From JAEZDC01 sp036676415 (GTDB taxonomy: Bacteria > Bacteroidota > Bacteroidia > Chitinophagales > Chitinophagaceae): a stretch of DNA of 64,000 bases. The notes under the pieces are model-generated. The model was given only the letters and a program-made list of their open reading frames with translations. It was not told the origin of the DNA and did not search any database. Shown piece by piece: positions 1-7,892 of the stretch (its first letter is position 1; each line of letters opens with the position of its first letter). The DNA lies in NCBI GenBank assembly GCA_036676415.1, contig JAKFCX010000025.1, positions 62,001-126,000 on the forward strand. The letters are read 5' to 3'. Both the position numbers and the translations under genes were made by a program.

Positions 1-492
1 GCGGTGAGCAGTATCAACAATAATAACAAGGTTTTTGCTGCTGCCTACATACTTTCTTGCTTCCTGGAAAAGATTCTGCTTTGCACCGATGTAAACTTTT
101 TCATACCCTGATTGATCAGTGATAGAAACTCCTGGCCGCTGGGTGATTACTATCACATCATTCTCGTTAACCCGGTTGCCGTTGACAACTGCTGCAGTAA
201 ACAAATGTCTCGGTTGAAACATCGTGAACTCCTGCCGATAGTTTATAACTCCTGGTAACTGTTGCAATCCAGTAGCCCGATATTCTGAAGCAATAAAAAT
301 TGCAGCTTTATCTATACCCGGTGTTCCTGCTTTTCTGCCCTGCATATCATCAGCTGACAGAACACTCTCTATCCTTTCTACTTCAGCAGCGTTGATAATT
401 GCATCTATACCGGAAGCTGAAATTTTTCCGGCTGGTCTTGTACATGAAAAAATGAATGTTGTTATAGAAACTACCAGGATAACTTTTCTCAT
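1..492 (-). CDS. M28-family aminopeptidase lipoprotein, N-terminal part (runs off the window)
   Basis: This gene reads leftwards from an ATG at 490-492 and leaves the window without a stop, so only about 164 N-terminal residues are present. The start MRKVILVVSITTFIFSC is a lipoprotein signal peptide with its lipobox cysteine at residue 17. It is followed by LSADDMQGRKAGTPGIDKAA and IASEYRATGLQQLPG, the typical N-terminal block of secreted zinc-dependent M28 peptidases, which precedes the protease-associated insert and the metal-binding core. The metal ligands lie outside the window, so activity cannot be judged. It probably trims peptides at the envelope. The family call is good; the substrate is unknown. 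Confidence 0.75.
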   Translation of the reverse strand, partial: MRKVILVVSITTFIFSCTRPAGKISASGIDAIINAAEVERIESVLSADDMQGRKAGTPGIDKAAIFIASEYRATGLQQLPGVINYRQEFTMFQPRHLFTAAVVNGNRVNENDVIVITQRPGVSITDQSGYEKVYIGAKQNLFQEARKYVGSSKNLVIIVDTAHR

Positions 493-566
493 AGTATGTT
501 GTAGACTTTATAAATTAATGAGGCTGCTTTTTAGCAACCTCATCATCAATTTTGTTGTGTATAATA

Positions 567-1301
567 TTACAAACTCATCATTTCTTTAAACTTCACTGTC
601 TGCCTCCTGCTCACTTCGATCTTCTCTCCTCCTTTTAATTCAACTAATAACCCACCGTTGAAGTAAGGTTCAATTCTTTCGATCCATCTCAAATTAATAA
701 TATGCTTACGATTTGCACGGAAAAACATTTTCTCGTCGAGTCTTTCTTCCAATGCATTCAGCGATTTTAATATTAATGGCTTATGGGTGCTGAAAAAAAC
801 CTTTGCATAATTGCCTACACTTTCAAATAATCTTATTTCGCTCAGCTTCACAAACCAGCATCTTTCACCATCCTTTACAAACACCTGGTCATTCTCGGTC
901 AGCGGACCTCTATTGAATATGCCATTCTCATTTGCTCTTTCACGACTGATCTCGTAATTCAATTTTTGTATGGCATCACTCAAACGCTTTGGTTCAACAG
1001 GTTTCAAAAGGTAGTCAAAAGCATTTACCTCAAAAGCTTTTAAGGCATACTCATCATATGCTGTAGTGAAGATCACTCGTGGAGCTCGTTCTACTTCCTG
1101 TAACAGGTCAAACCCTGTTTTTCCCGGCATTTGAATATCGAGAAATATCAGGTCAGGACTAAGCATATCAATTTTTTCTACTCCTTCATCAACATTGGTA
1201 GCCTCATCAATAATTTCAATATCAGGAAACTCCGACAATAATTTGCGAAGTTCATTTCTGGCTAAACGTTCGTCATCAATAATGAGGGTCTTAATTGGCA
1301 T
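567..1301 (-). CDS. LytTR-family response regulator
   Basis: A 244-residue two-domain transcriptional regulator. Residues 4-118 form a CheY-like receiver with acidic residues IIDDE, phosphoacceptor Asp55 in LIFLDIQMPG, and the conserved switch and Lys region (VIFTTAYDEYALKAF, LLKPVEP). Residues about 140-240 form a LytTR DNA-binding domain (VGNYAKVFF, RANRKHIINLRWIERIEP). It lies 30 bp downstream of the LytS-like kinase 1332-2381 on the same strand, so the two are almost certainly a cognate two-component system in one transcript. Target genes cannot be read from the sequence. Confidence 0.93.
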   Translation of the reverse strand: MPIKTLIIDDERLARNELRKLLSEFPDIEIIDEATNVDEGVEKIDMLSPDLIFLDIQMPGKTGFDLLQEVERAPRVIFTTAYDEYALKAFEVNAFDYLLKPVEPKRLSDAIQKLNYEISRERANENGIFNRGPLTENDQVFVKDGERCWFVKLSEIRLFESVGNYAKVFFSTHKPLILKSLNALEERLDEKMFFRANRKHIINLRWIERIEPYFNGGLLVELKGGEKIEVSRRQTVKFKEMMSL

Positions 1302-1331
1302 AATAAAAAATTATACGATAAAATGAAAGGG

Positions 1332-2381
1332 TTATATATGTTCTACCGGCATCAATACTTTTGCTTCTACAAGGTTTCCGTTTTTATCACTGATCTGAAA
1401 ACTTGCTTTGGATCCATACAATAATTTCAACCTGTTTTGTGTACTTGCAAGGCCAAATCCATCGTGGTTGTACGAACCATTTAACTTACCTGTATTCTGA
1501 ACGATCAATTCATGGTGATCATCCCTGAAATCAGATATGATTCTTATAGAGCCTCCATCAACCTGTTTGCTAATGCCATGTTTGATAGCATTTTCTACAA
1601 GGGTTTGCAACATCATCGGAGGTACCGGCTGATCCAGTGTGTCTTCATCTATCTGGTATTCTACTCTTAACCTGTCTTCAAAACGAATATGTTCCAGCGC
1701 TAAATAATCCTTTACAATATTTAACTCTCGTTCTAATGAGGTTGTTTCTGCCTTTTCAGCTTGCATACTACTCCTTAAAATATTGCTTAATTCCGTGATG
1801 GCCGTTCTTGCTCTTCCGGGATTTTCATCAACCAAAGCCCTGATACTATTTAATGCATTAAAGATAAAATGAGGATTGATATGAGCCTTGATGGTTTTTA
1901 ATTCAAGTTCTTTTACCATGCTTTCCAATCTAATTTTATCTAACTGCTCCTGCCTGCTTTTTAAAACAAAATGATAAGCAAAGTAGATCAGGTTCCAAAT
2001 TGCCAGGAAAAGAAAACATCCTAAAGACGTTCTGATCGTTTTATTAATGATCGAATATTCCTGCATCTGTTGCATCTCCCATCCGACCTGGCTTTCGGTG
2101 AATACCACGATAAATGCCCATAGGAATGCAAACACTAAGGTTGAGAGAACTACATAAATAATCTGCTGCTTCAACTGCAAATTGAGGAGCCTGGTTTTCT
2201 TAAACATCAGCCTCATGCTGTGCGTAATAAAAAACCCAACCAAAGCATCCAGTATCAGTACATGATAGAAGTACTCAAAAGCTTTTGTACGAATGGTAAG
2301 ATAAAAGAAGGTATATACAATAATATATGCACTCCAGCCTCCCAGCTGGCACCACCAATATGCCGATGCTCGTTTCTTCAT
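1332..2381 (-). CDS. LytS/YehU-type sensor histidine kinase
   Basis: A 349-residue inner-membrane kinase. Four hydrophobic segments fill roughly residues 12-140, followed by a short coiled linker. The His_kinase domain has the phosphoacceptor His171 in INPHFIFNALNSIRALVDEN, and the HATPase_c domain has the N box LVENAIKHG and the G box GFGLASTQNRL. This architecture without a periplasmic sensor domain is the usual Bacteroidota partner of LytTR regulators, here encoded just downstream at 567-1301. A strong hairpin at 2395-2426 lies in its leader. The signal sensed is unknown. Confidence 0.92.
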   Translation of the reverse strand: MKKRASAYWWCQLGGWSAYIIVYTFFYLTIRTKAFEYFYHVLILDALVGFFITHSMRLMFKKTRLLNLQLKQQIIYVVLSTLVFAFLWAFIVVFTESQVGWEMQQMQEYSIINKTIRTSLGCFLFLAIWNLIYFAYHFVLKSRQEQLDKIRLESMVKELELKTIKAHINPHFIFNALNSIRALVDENPGRARTAITELSNILRSSMQAEKAETTSLERELNIVKDYLALEHIRFEDRLRVEYQIDEDTLDQPVPPMMLQTLVENAIKHGISKQVDGGSIRIISDFRDDHHELIVQNTGKLNGSYNHDGFGLASTQNRLKLLYGSKASFQISDKNGNLVEAKVLMPVEHI

Positions 2382-2394
2382 GTGTTATAAAGGT

Positions 2395-2426
2395 AACCGG
2401 GGTTATGTGTTAACATAGCCCGGTTT
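2395..2426. promoter_or_regulatory. Imperfect hairpin between the M20 gene and the kinase gene
   Basis: The arms AACCGGG and CCCGGTT enclose a second stem TATGT/ACATA with a small bulge and a very short loop. On the minus strand it lies about 90 nt after the amidohydrolase stop and 14 nt before the kinase ATG. It has no T-tract, so a classical intrinsic terminator is unlikely. It may be an attenuating leader structure or a processing site. Confidence 0.35.
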
Positions 2427-2514
2427 AAGGATTAAAGGTAAAATAACTGGCTATCTGGCTCAAAATATTGTAAAATCTACACATATGAAAGATTCCAATG
2501 GGTAAAACAGCAAA

Positions 2515-3696
2515 TTACACTTTAACAGTAGCACCAAGCAATGCCATGATTCCAATACCCGTTTCAATTGCATTTTCATCTATGTTAAACAATGGCGTAT
2601 GTACATTATGAACGATGCCTTCTTTTTCGTTCCGAACACCGAGCCTGAAAAAACATCCGGGAATCAATTGGGTATAATACCCAAAATCTTCTGCACCCAT
2701 TCTTACTTCTGTTTCTTCCACATTAGCTTTCCCCATATAATCTTCAGCATATCTCCAGCAATGTTCCGTTAAGTTATCGTCATTATCCACACAAGGATAA
2801 CCTACATCAATGTGAAGATCAATTTCACCACCCATAGAATGCACTAACTCTGTTGCATGTTTGGTGATAAGTGTATGAGCCTTTCTTCTCCATGTTTCAT
2901 CCATTGCTCTGAATGTGCCCATTAATTTCACTTCACTGGGAATAACATTCGTGGTATGTCCACCCTGAACCGAACAGATCGATAATACAGAAGGTGTAAA
3001 AGGATTGTTATTCCTTGAGATGATTTGCTGAAGGCTTACTATAAGATGTGATGCGATTAAAATAGTATCAGCAGTTAAATGTGGTGCAGCAGCGTGGCCG
3101 CCTTTTCCTTTAATGGTAATGTAGATTTCATCAGCACTAGCCATTACTCTTCCTTTCCTAAAGCTGAGTTTACCAACTTCCAAGGATGGATTCACATGCA
3201 AACCAATGATGCCTTGCGGTTTTGGATTTTCCAGTGCACCATCTTTTATCATCAGGCTCGCTCCACCTGGATTTTTTTCTTCTCCAGGTTGAAAAATGAG
3301 CTTTATAGTTCCTTCAAACTCATCTTTTAATTCATGGAGAATTTTTGCAGCACCCAGTAAACATGTGGTATGTACATCATGGCCACAAGCATGCATTACA
3401 CCTTCATGGGTTGATATGTATGCAATATCATTTTCTTCTTTGATGGGAAGTGCATCCATATCTCCACGTAGTGCAATACATCTGCTATCAGGATTTTTTC
3501 CTTTGATCAATCCAACAACACCTGTGGCAGCTTTTATTTCAAAGGGGATATTCCAACCGGCAAGTTTTGACTGGATGAATTTACTTGTCTCAAATTCCTG
3601 GTAACTTAATTCGGGATTTGCGTGGAGATGACGACGAACTTGTATGAATTCACTGGCATATTCTTTAGCCAATTGTCTTATCCTTTCCTGTAACAT
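2515..3696 (-). CDS. M20-family amidohydrolase (N-acyl-amino acid / hippurate type)
   Basis: A 393-residue cytoplasmic metallohydrolase of the M20D/amidohydrolase family, which removes acyl groups from N-acyl amino acids or related amides. Visible motifs are RRHLHANPELSYQE at the N-terminus, the metal ligands in GDMDALPIKEE and HACGHDVHT (including the Cys typical of this subgroup), the catalytic glutamate pair in FQPGEEKNPGG, and GGHAAAPH in the lid/dimerisation domain. The length fits the family. It is followed 13 bp upstream on the minus strand by the SPOR gene, so the two may be co-transcribed. The acyl substrate cannot be predicted. Confidence 0.9.
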   Translation of the reverse strand: MLQERIRQLAKEYASEFIQVRRHLHANPELSYQEFETSKFIQSKLAGWNIPFEIKAATGVVGLIKGKNPDSRCIALRGDMDALPIKEENDIAYISTHEGVMHACGHDVHTTCLLGAAKILHELKDEFEGTIKLIFQPGEEKNPGGASLMIKDGALENPKPQGIIGLHVNPSLEVGKLSFRKGRVMASADEIYITIKGKGGHAAAPHLTADTILIASHLIVSLQQIISRNNNPFTPSVLSICSVQGGHTTNVIPSEVKLMGTFRAMDETWRRKAHTLITKHATELVHSMGGEIDLHIDVGYPCVDNDDNLTEHCWRYAEDYMGKANVEETEVRMGAEDFGYYTQLIPGCFFRLGVRNEKEGIVHNVHTPLFNIDENAIETGIGIMALLGATVKV

Positions 3697-3709
3697 GGCG
3701 GAAAGTTAA

Positions 3710-4144
3710 TTAATCTATGAATAGCTCTTCATCTTCAGGTGGAGTATAATCAATTACATCTGCAACAACATAAACACCACCTTCCTGGTAGTATTTTGAA
3801 AGTAACTTCCGAAACTCATCAGCATCTTTTCTATCTATGAAATTACCGATCCTCACCCTGAAATATGGTGACTGGAAAAGTGTGTATGATTTTTCTTCGG
3901 GGAAACGAGAGAGTAAATCAGATTTTATATCAAAGGCTTTATTTCTATCTCTTGTACTGATCACCTGTACCCTGTAACCTTTATACTGACCACTGCTGGT
4001 CATCAATGCATTTCTTTTATTAAGAGCAGCTTGTTTTGATGTGAGTACATCAAGCCTTGGATCTTTCTTTACTACAATGGTGTCCTGTGCTGACAGCGTC
4101 ATCATTGACAAGCAAAATATGAGTAAAACAAGAAGCCTGTACAT
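3710..4144 (-). CDS. SPOR-domain secreted protein
   Basis: A 144-residue exported protein. The first 20 residues (MYRLLVLLIFCLSMMTLSAQ) form a Sec signal peptide with a plausible cleavage site after LSA. A SPOR domain follows at about residues 52-130 (GYRVQVISTRDRNKAFDIK, YFRVRIGNFIDRKDADEF). SPOR domains bind glycan strands of peptidoglycan lacking stem peptides, so the protein probably localises to sites of cell-wall remodelling. No catalytic domain is attached. It lies directly upstream of the M20 gene on the same strand. Confidence 0.88.
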   Translation of the reverse strand: MYRLLVLLIFCLSMMTLSAQDTIVVKKDPRLDVLTSKQAALNKRNALMTSSGQYKGYRVQVISTRDRNKAFDIKSDLLSRFPEEKSYTLFQSPYFRVRIGNFIDRKDADEFRKLLSKYYQEGGVYVVADVIDYTPPEDEELFID

Positions 4145-4193
4145 CGTTATACTTTATTTGAAGATATATTAACTGATTAAAATATATTGTTAA

Positions 4194-5156
4194 CTAGTAT
4201 TTTCCACCACCACTGCCAATACTCTCAATAGGATGCCAGGTTGTTTTTATTTCCTGCGTATCGAGAATGAAATAAGGTGATTCACCTTGTTCTGTATTCC
4301 AGTTCACTTCTTTATAGATCATTACTCTTTTAACATTCAATGAGGCTTTTTCCTGGATGTCTTTTTGAATCAGTTCATCATCTTCACAGAAAATAATGGC
4401 ATTCACATCCATGTGAGACGCAAATTGTGTGGCCAGTTCCGAGGGTTTGCCCGTAAGAATATTCACCACTCCACCCGGTACATCAGATGAATTGATTACC
4501 TCAGCAAAGGTGATAGAACAAAGAGGCTTATTTTCAGAAGCAAGCACAATAATCGTATTGCCACCTGCAATTACAGGAGCAATAACAGAAACCAATCCAA
4601 GTAATGAATCATTCTGTGGTGCTATTGCTGCAATAACACCTGTTGGTTCAGGAACAGAAAAATTGAAATGAGAAGAAGCAACAGGATTTACTGATGAAAA
4701 TAGTTGTTGGTACTTATCACACCATCCTGCATAATATATCAACCGATCTATTGCAGTATTCACTTCAGCTTCTGCCTGTGCTTTTGTGCTGTCTTGCTTC
4801 AATAACTCATCGATGAACTGTGCTCTTCTGCCTTCCAGCATTTCTGCAATACGATATAGTATTTGCCCTCTGTTGTTTGCAGCTTTTGAAGCCCAGCCTT
4901 TTTGTGCACCTCTGGCAGCACCAACTGCATCACGAAAATCTTTTCTCGAGCTGAGGCAAATATTGGCAAGTTGTTCTCCTTTCTTATTGGTAGCAAGATA
5001 GTACCTGCCAGATTCAGTTCTTGGAAACTGCCCACCTACGTATAGCTTATAAGTTTTCAATACTTCCAAACGCTGAGTTGTAGAACTGTTACTCTTGACT
5101 TCAGTTGCCTTCGGAGCTTTTGCTGCTGTTTTCTTTTTTATTGTTGAAGTTGCCAT
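4194..5156 (-). CDS. Truncated, catalytically degenerate aldehyde dehydrogenase (ALDH16 second-domain-like)
   Basis: At 320 residues this is far shorter than a normal aldehyde dehydrogenase (about 480-500). After an Ala/Lys-rich leader it aligns with the NAD-binding half (YKLYVGGQFPRTESGRY, GVIAAIAPQND, VAGGNT-like IAGGNTIIVLA, VPGGVVNILTGKPSE). The region that should carry the catalytic ELGGK glutamate instead reads NVKRVMIYKEVNW, and the protein ends before any catalytic cysteine motif. The end is a clean stop and the frame is intact, so it looks maintained rather than decayed. With the full enzyme 5246-6721 the total is 811 residues, close to ALDH16, whose second domain is likewise truncated. 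It is probably a structural subunit. Confidence 0.8.
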   Translation of the reverse strand: MATSTIKKKTAAKAPKATEVKSNSSTTQRLEVLKTYKLYVGGQFPRTESGRYYLATNKKGEQLANICLSSRKDFRDAVGAARGAQKGWASKAANNRGQILYRIAEMLEGRRAQFIDELLKQDSTKAQAEAEVNTAIDRLIYYAGWCDKYQQLFSSVNPVASSHFNFSVPEPTGVIAAIAPQNDSLLGLVSVIAPVIAGGNTIIVLASENKPLCSITFAEVINSSDVPGGVVNILTGKPSELATQFASHMDVNAIIFCEDDELIQKDIQEKASLNVKRVMIYKEVNWNTEQGESPYFILDTQEIKTTWHPIESIGSGGGKY

Positions 5157-5185
5157 GTTGTCTAATTTGTTCAGTTATACTCTAC

Positions 5186-5240
5186 CAGTACAAGTGTGTG
5201 ACACAACGAAGTTTAATAGTAGCAATATCGCTGGTCAAAA
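5186..5240 (+). repeat. Dispersed intergenic repeat R1, copy 1
   Basis: Contains AAGTGTGTGACACAACGAAG and ends ATCGCTGGTCAAAA. It is most similar to the copy at 6731-6788, with which it shares ACACAACGAAGTT and AATAGTAG. It lies between the two aldehyde dehydrogenase genes and reads against them. Confidence 0.6.
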
Positions 5241-5245
5241 ATAAT

Positions 5246-6721
5246 TTACCATTTTAAATAAGCACCTAATCCATGTAATCCACCTTCCCTTCCAAATCCA
5301 CTTTCTTTGTAACCACCAAACGGAGCAGTAGGATCGAACTTGTTGTATGTATTTGCCCAAACCACACCGGCTCTCATTTTAGTCGTGAGGTTGAAAATCT
5401 TTGAACCTTTATCGGTCCATACACCTGCACTTAAACCAAACGGAGTGTTGTTGGCTTTTTCAATCACCTCATCATCTGTTCTGAAAGTCTGCACAGTTAA
5501 GACCGGACCAAAAATTTCTTCCTGCGCAATACGACTACTCTGTGCAACATTGGTAAAGATGGTTGGCTTACAGAAGAATCCTTTTCCTGGTAATGCACAA
5601 CCACTCTGGTACATTTCAGCACCTTCATCAGCACCGATCTTTAAATATTTGCTGATGTTGTCGAGTTGCTGTTTAGAGTTGATCGCACCAACATCTGTAT
5701 TCTTATCCATCGGATCGCCAACGATCAATGTTTCCAAACGATCTTTCAGCTTTTGAATCACTTCTTCATACACACTTTCCTGTACGAATAATCGTGAACC
5801 TGCACAACAAACATGACCCTGGTTGAAATAGATTCCATTGATAATTCCTTCCACAGCCTGGTCAATTGGTGCATCATCAAAAATGATGTTGGCAGCTTTG
5901 CCACCTAATTCAAGTGTTACTTTTTTATTCGTGCCGGCAACAGCTTTCTGAATGATCTTACCGACATCTGTTGAACCGGTAAATGCAATCTTATCAATAC
6001 CTGGGTGATTTACAAGTGCTGCACCGGTATCGCCAAAACCAGTTATGATGTTTACCACACCATCAGGTAACCCACTTTCCTGGATGATCTCAGCAAGTTT
6101 CAATGCAGTTAACGGAGTTGTCTCTGCAGGCTTCAATACAACAGTGTTTCCACAAGCCAAAGCCGGGGCAATTTTCCATGCTGCCATCAACAAAGGAAAA
6201 TTCCATGGAATGATCTGACCTGCTACACCTAATGGTTGAGGAATTCTATTTGGAAATGCATACTGTAATTTATCAGCCCAACCAGCGTAATAAAAGAAAT
6301 GATTTGCAACCAATGGAATATCTACATCCCTCGATTCTTTGATCGGCTTACCACCATCCATGGTTTCTATCACAGCCAGCTCTCTTGCTCTTTCCTGTAT
6401 CATTCTTGCAATACGATAAATGTATTTGCCTCGCTCTTTTGCAGGCATTTTCTTCCATGTTTTATCGTAAGCAGTTCTTGCAGCTTTCACGGCTTTGTCA
6501 ACATCAGCAGTGTTTGCTTCAGCAACTTTTGCAAGTTTCTCTTCGTTAGCCGGATTGATCGTATCAAAATATTTTCCGGAAGTTGGTTTAACGAACGCTC
6601 CACCAATAAAAAGATCATAACGATCTTTTAGTTTAACATGACTTGCACTTTCGGGTGCTGGTGCATAAGACCAACCCTGGTTAAACTTCAATTTCGGAAC
6701 TTCTTTATTTGACTTACTCAT
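5246..6721 (-). CDS. NAD(P)-dependent aldehyde dehydrogenase (ALDH16 first-domain-like)
   Basis: A 491-residue full-length aldehyde dehydrogenase, oxidising an aldehyde to the acid with NAD(P). It shows QIIPWNFPLLMAAWKIAPAL, the cofactor-binding FTGSTDVG, catalytic Glu271 in LELGGKAAN, and catalytic Cys305 in GHVCCAGSR (the usual GQ before the cysteine is GH). It sits between deoC upstream and a truncated ALDH downstream on the same strand. DeoC releases acetaldehyde, so acetaldehyde oxidation is a sensible role, but the substrate is inferred from context only. Two repeat elements interrupt the operon spacers. Confidence 0.92.
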   Translation of the reverse strand: MSKSNKEVPKLKFNQGWSYAPAPESASHVKLKDRYDLFIGGAFVKPTSGKYFDTINPANEEKLAKVAEANTADVDKAVKAARTAYDKTWKKMPAKERGKYIYRIARMIQERARELAVIETMDGGKPIKESRDVDIPLVANHFFYYAGWADKLQYAFPNRIPQPLGVAGQIIPWNFPLLMAAWKIAPALACGNTVVLKPAETTPLTALKLAEIIQESGLPDGVVNIITGFGDTGAALVNHPGIDKIAFTGSTDVGKIIQKAVAGTNKKVTLELGGKAANIIFDDAPIDQAVEGIINGIYFNQGHVCCAGSRLFVQESVYEEVIQKLKDRLETLIVGDPMDKNTDVGAINSKQQLDNISKYLKIGADEGAEMYQSGCALPGKGFFCKPTIFTNVAQSSRIAQEEIFGPVLTVQTFRTDDEVIEKANNTPFGLSAGVWTDKGSKIFNLTTKMRAGVVWANTYNKFDPTAPFGGYKESGFGREGGLHGLGAYLKW

Positions 6722-6730
6722 AATATTTTT

Positions 6731-6788
6731 ATTTGATCAACGACAGTACTACTATTGAACTTCGTTGTGTCACTCACTTCAACGGCTT
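6731..6788 (-). repeat. Dispersed intergenic repeat R1, copy 2
   Basis: Read on the minus strand it gives AAGTGAGTGACACAACGAAG, then AATAGTAGTACTG and the 3' end GTTGATCAAATA. It lies immediately upstream of the aldehyde dehydrogenase 5246-6721 and points towards it. Confidence 0.6.
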
Positions 6789-6808
6789 ATTCTTTTTTCA
6801 GCTGTTTT

Positions 6809-6880
6809 GAACCACAACGACTGAACGTCACGTCGCTTCATAACGTTGTGCTGCTCTGTGCCGTTGTGCCTCTGTGGTTC
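6809..6880. repeat. Inverted word-repeat spacer (GAACCACA type)
   Basis: The left part starts GAACCACAACGACTGAACG. The right part is built from GTTGTGC, CTCTGTGCC and CCTCTGTGGTTC. The two ends are inverted with respect to each other, so the region can fold back. It ends just before the deoC stop codon at 6885. It is one of about a dozen such spacers in the window. Confidence 0.5.
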
Positions 6881-6884
6881 TAAC

Positions 6885-7808
6885 TCAATCCACAGAAAAA
6901 TAATCTGCACTCTGATACACCCCACTCTTCTCTTTCACCAATTGCATTAATACATCATTCGCTAAACTACTTGCTCCAAAACGAAACCATTGATTCGTCA
7001 TCCAATCTGCTCCTAATGTTTCATGCAGCATTACTAAATAGTGTAAAGCCAATTTTGATTTTGAAATGCCACCGGCTGGTTTCATTCCAATCATCTTTCC
7101 TGTCTTGTAATAAAAATCTTTGATGGCTTCTAACATCACCAATGTTACCGGCATCGTTGCAGCAGGTTGAATTTTACCGGTAGATGTTTTGATAAAATCA
7201 GCACCGGCATACATGGCAATATCACTTGCTCTTCTTACTTTATCAAACGTAACCAACTCACCGGTTTCTAAAATCACTTTTAATCTTGCAGCACCACAAG
7301 CTTCTTTTATCGCCGCAATTTCATCGTACACAAAATTATAATCGCCTTCTAAAAACCTACCTCGAGATATAACCATATCCACTTCGTCAGCACCATTATC
7401 TACAGCGAATTTTGTATCATCGATCTTCACTTTCATTGGTGCCTGTCCACTTGGAAATGCAGTTGATACGGAAGCAACATTCACACCTGAATCACCCAAA
7501 GCCTGCTTTGCAATCTTCACCATTGAAGGATACACGCAAACCGCCGCTACTGTTGGCAAATCAGCATAAGAGTCGTGCAGATGTCTTGCTTTGTAGCACA
7601 TCTGTTTTACTTTTCCTTCAGAATCTTTTCCTTCAAGTGTAGTAAGGTCTATCATGTTCAGTACCATTTTCAGGCCCTGAACCTTTGTTTCTTTTTTGAT
7701 GCTCCTGGTGGTGAATTTTTTTGCTCTTTCTTCGATACCCACCTGGTCGATACGTGGAGAGATTCTGAAATCGGGTATCGCATTATCAATAACAGCGTTC
7801 ATATTCAT
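6885..7808 (-). CDS. deoC: Deoxyribose-phosphate aldolase
   Basis: A 307-residue class I aldolase that splits 2-deoxy-D-ribose 5-phosphate into glyceraldehyde 3-phosphate and acetaldehyde during deoxynucleoside breakdown. The Schiff-base lysine lies in ADFIKTSTGK. Further DeoC motifs are NGADEVDMVISRG, LKVILETGEL and GMKPAGGISK. It is longer than the E. coli enzyme and closer in size to the eukaryotic DERA type. It is the first gene of a minus-strand group with two aldehyde dehydrogenase genes, which fits disposal of the acetaldehyde product. A terminator at 7840-7870 separates it from secA. Confidence 0.93.
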   Translation of the reverse strand: MNMNAVIDNAIPDFRISPRIDQVGIEERAKKFTTRSIKKETKVQGLKMVLNMIDLTTLEGKDSEGKVKQMCYKARHLHDSYADLPTVAAVCVYPSMVKIAKQALGDSGVNVASVSTAFPSGQAPMKVKIDDTKFAVDNGADEVDMVISRGRFLEGDYNFVYDEIAAIKEACGAARLKVILETGELVTFDKVRRASDIAMYAGADFIKTSTGKIQPAATMPVTLVMLEAIKDFYYKTGKMIGMKPAGGISKSKLALHYLVMLHETLGADWMTNQWFRFGASSLANDVLMQLVKEKSGVYQSADYFSVD

Positions 7809-7839
7809 AGAATGAACATCAAAGTAAGCATTTTTTTAA

Positions 7840-7870
7840 GGAAAAGAGCCACTCTAAGGTGGCTCTTTAT
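7840..7870 (-). terminator. Intrinsic terminator after secA
   Basis: A perfect 10-bp stem AAAGAGCCAC / GTGGCTCTTT with a 6-nt loop, followed on the minus strand by a TTTT-rich tract. It lies between the secA stop (7893) and the deoC start (7808). Confidence 0.8.
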
Positions 7871-7892
7871 TAATGTTTATCGTTAATTAAGA

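Noticed and set aside
4194..5156. Truncated aldehyde dehydrogenase as a decaying pseudogene
   Set aside because: The frame is intact, the end is clean, the conserved NAD-binding features remain and its size fits the ALDH16 second domain. A pseudogene remains possible but is less likely.
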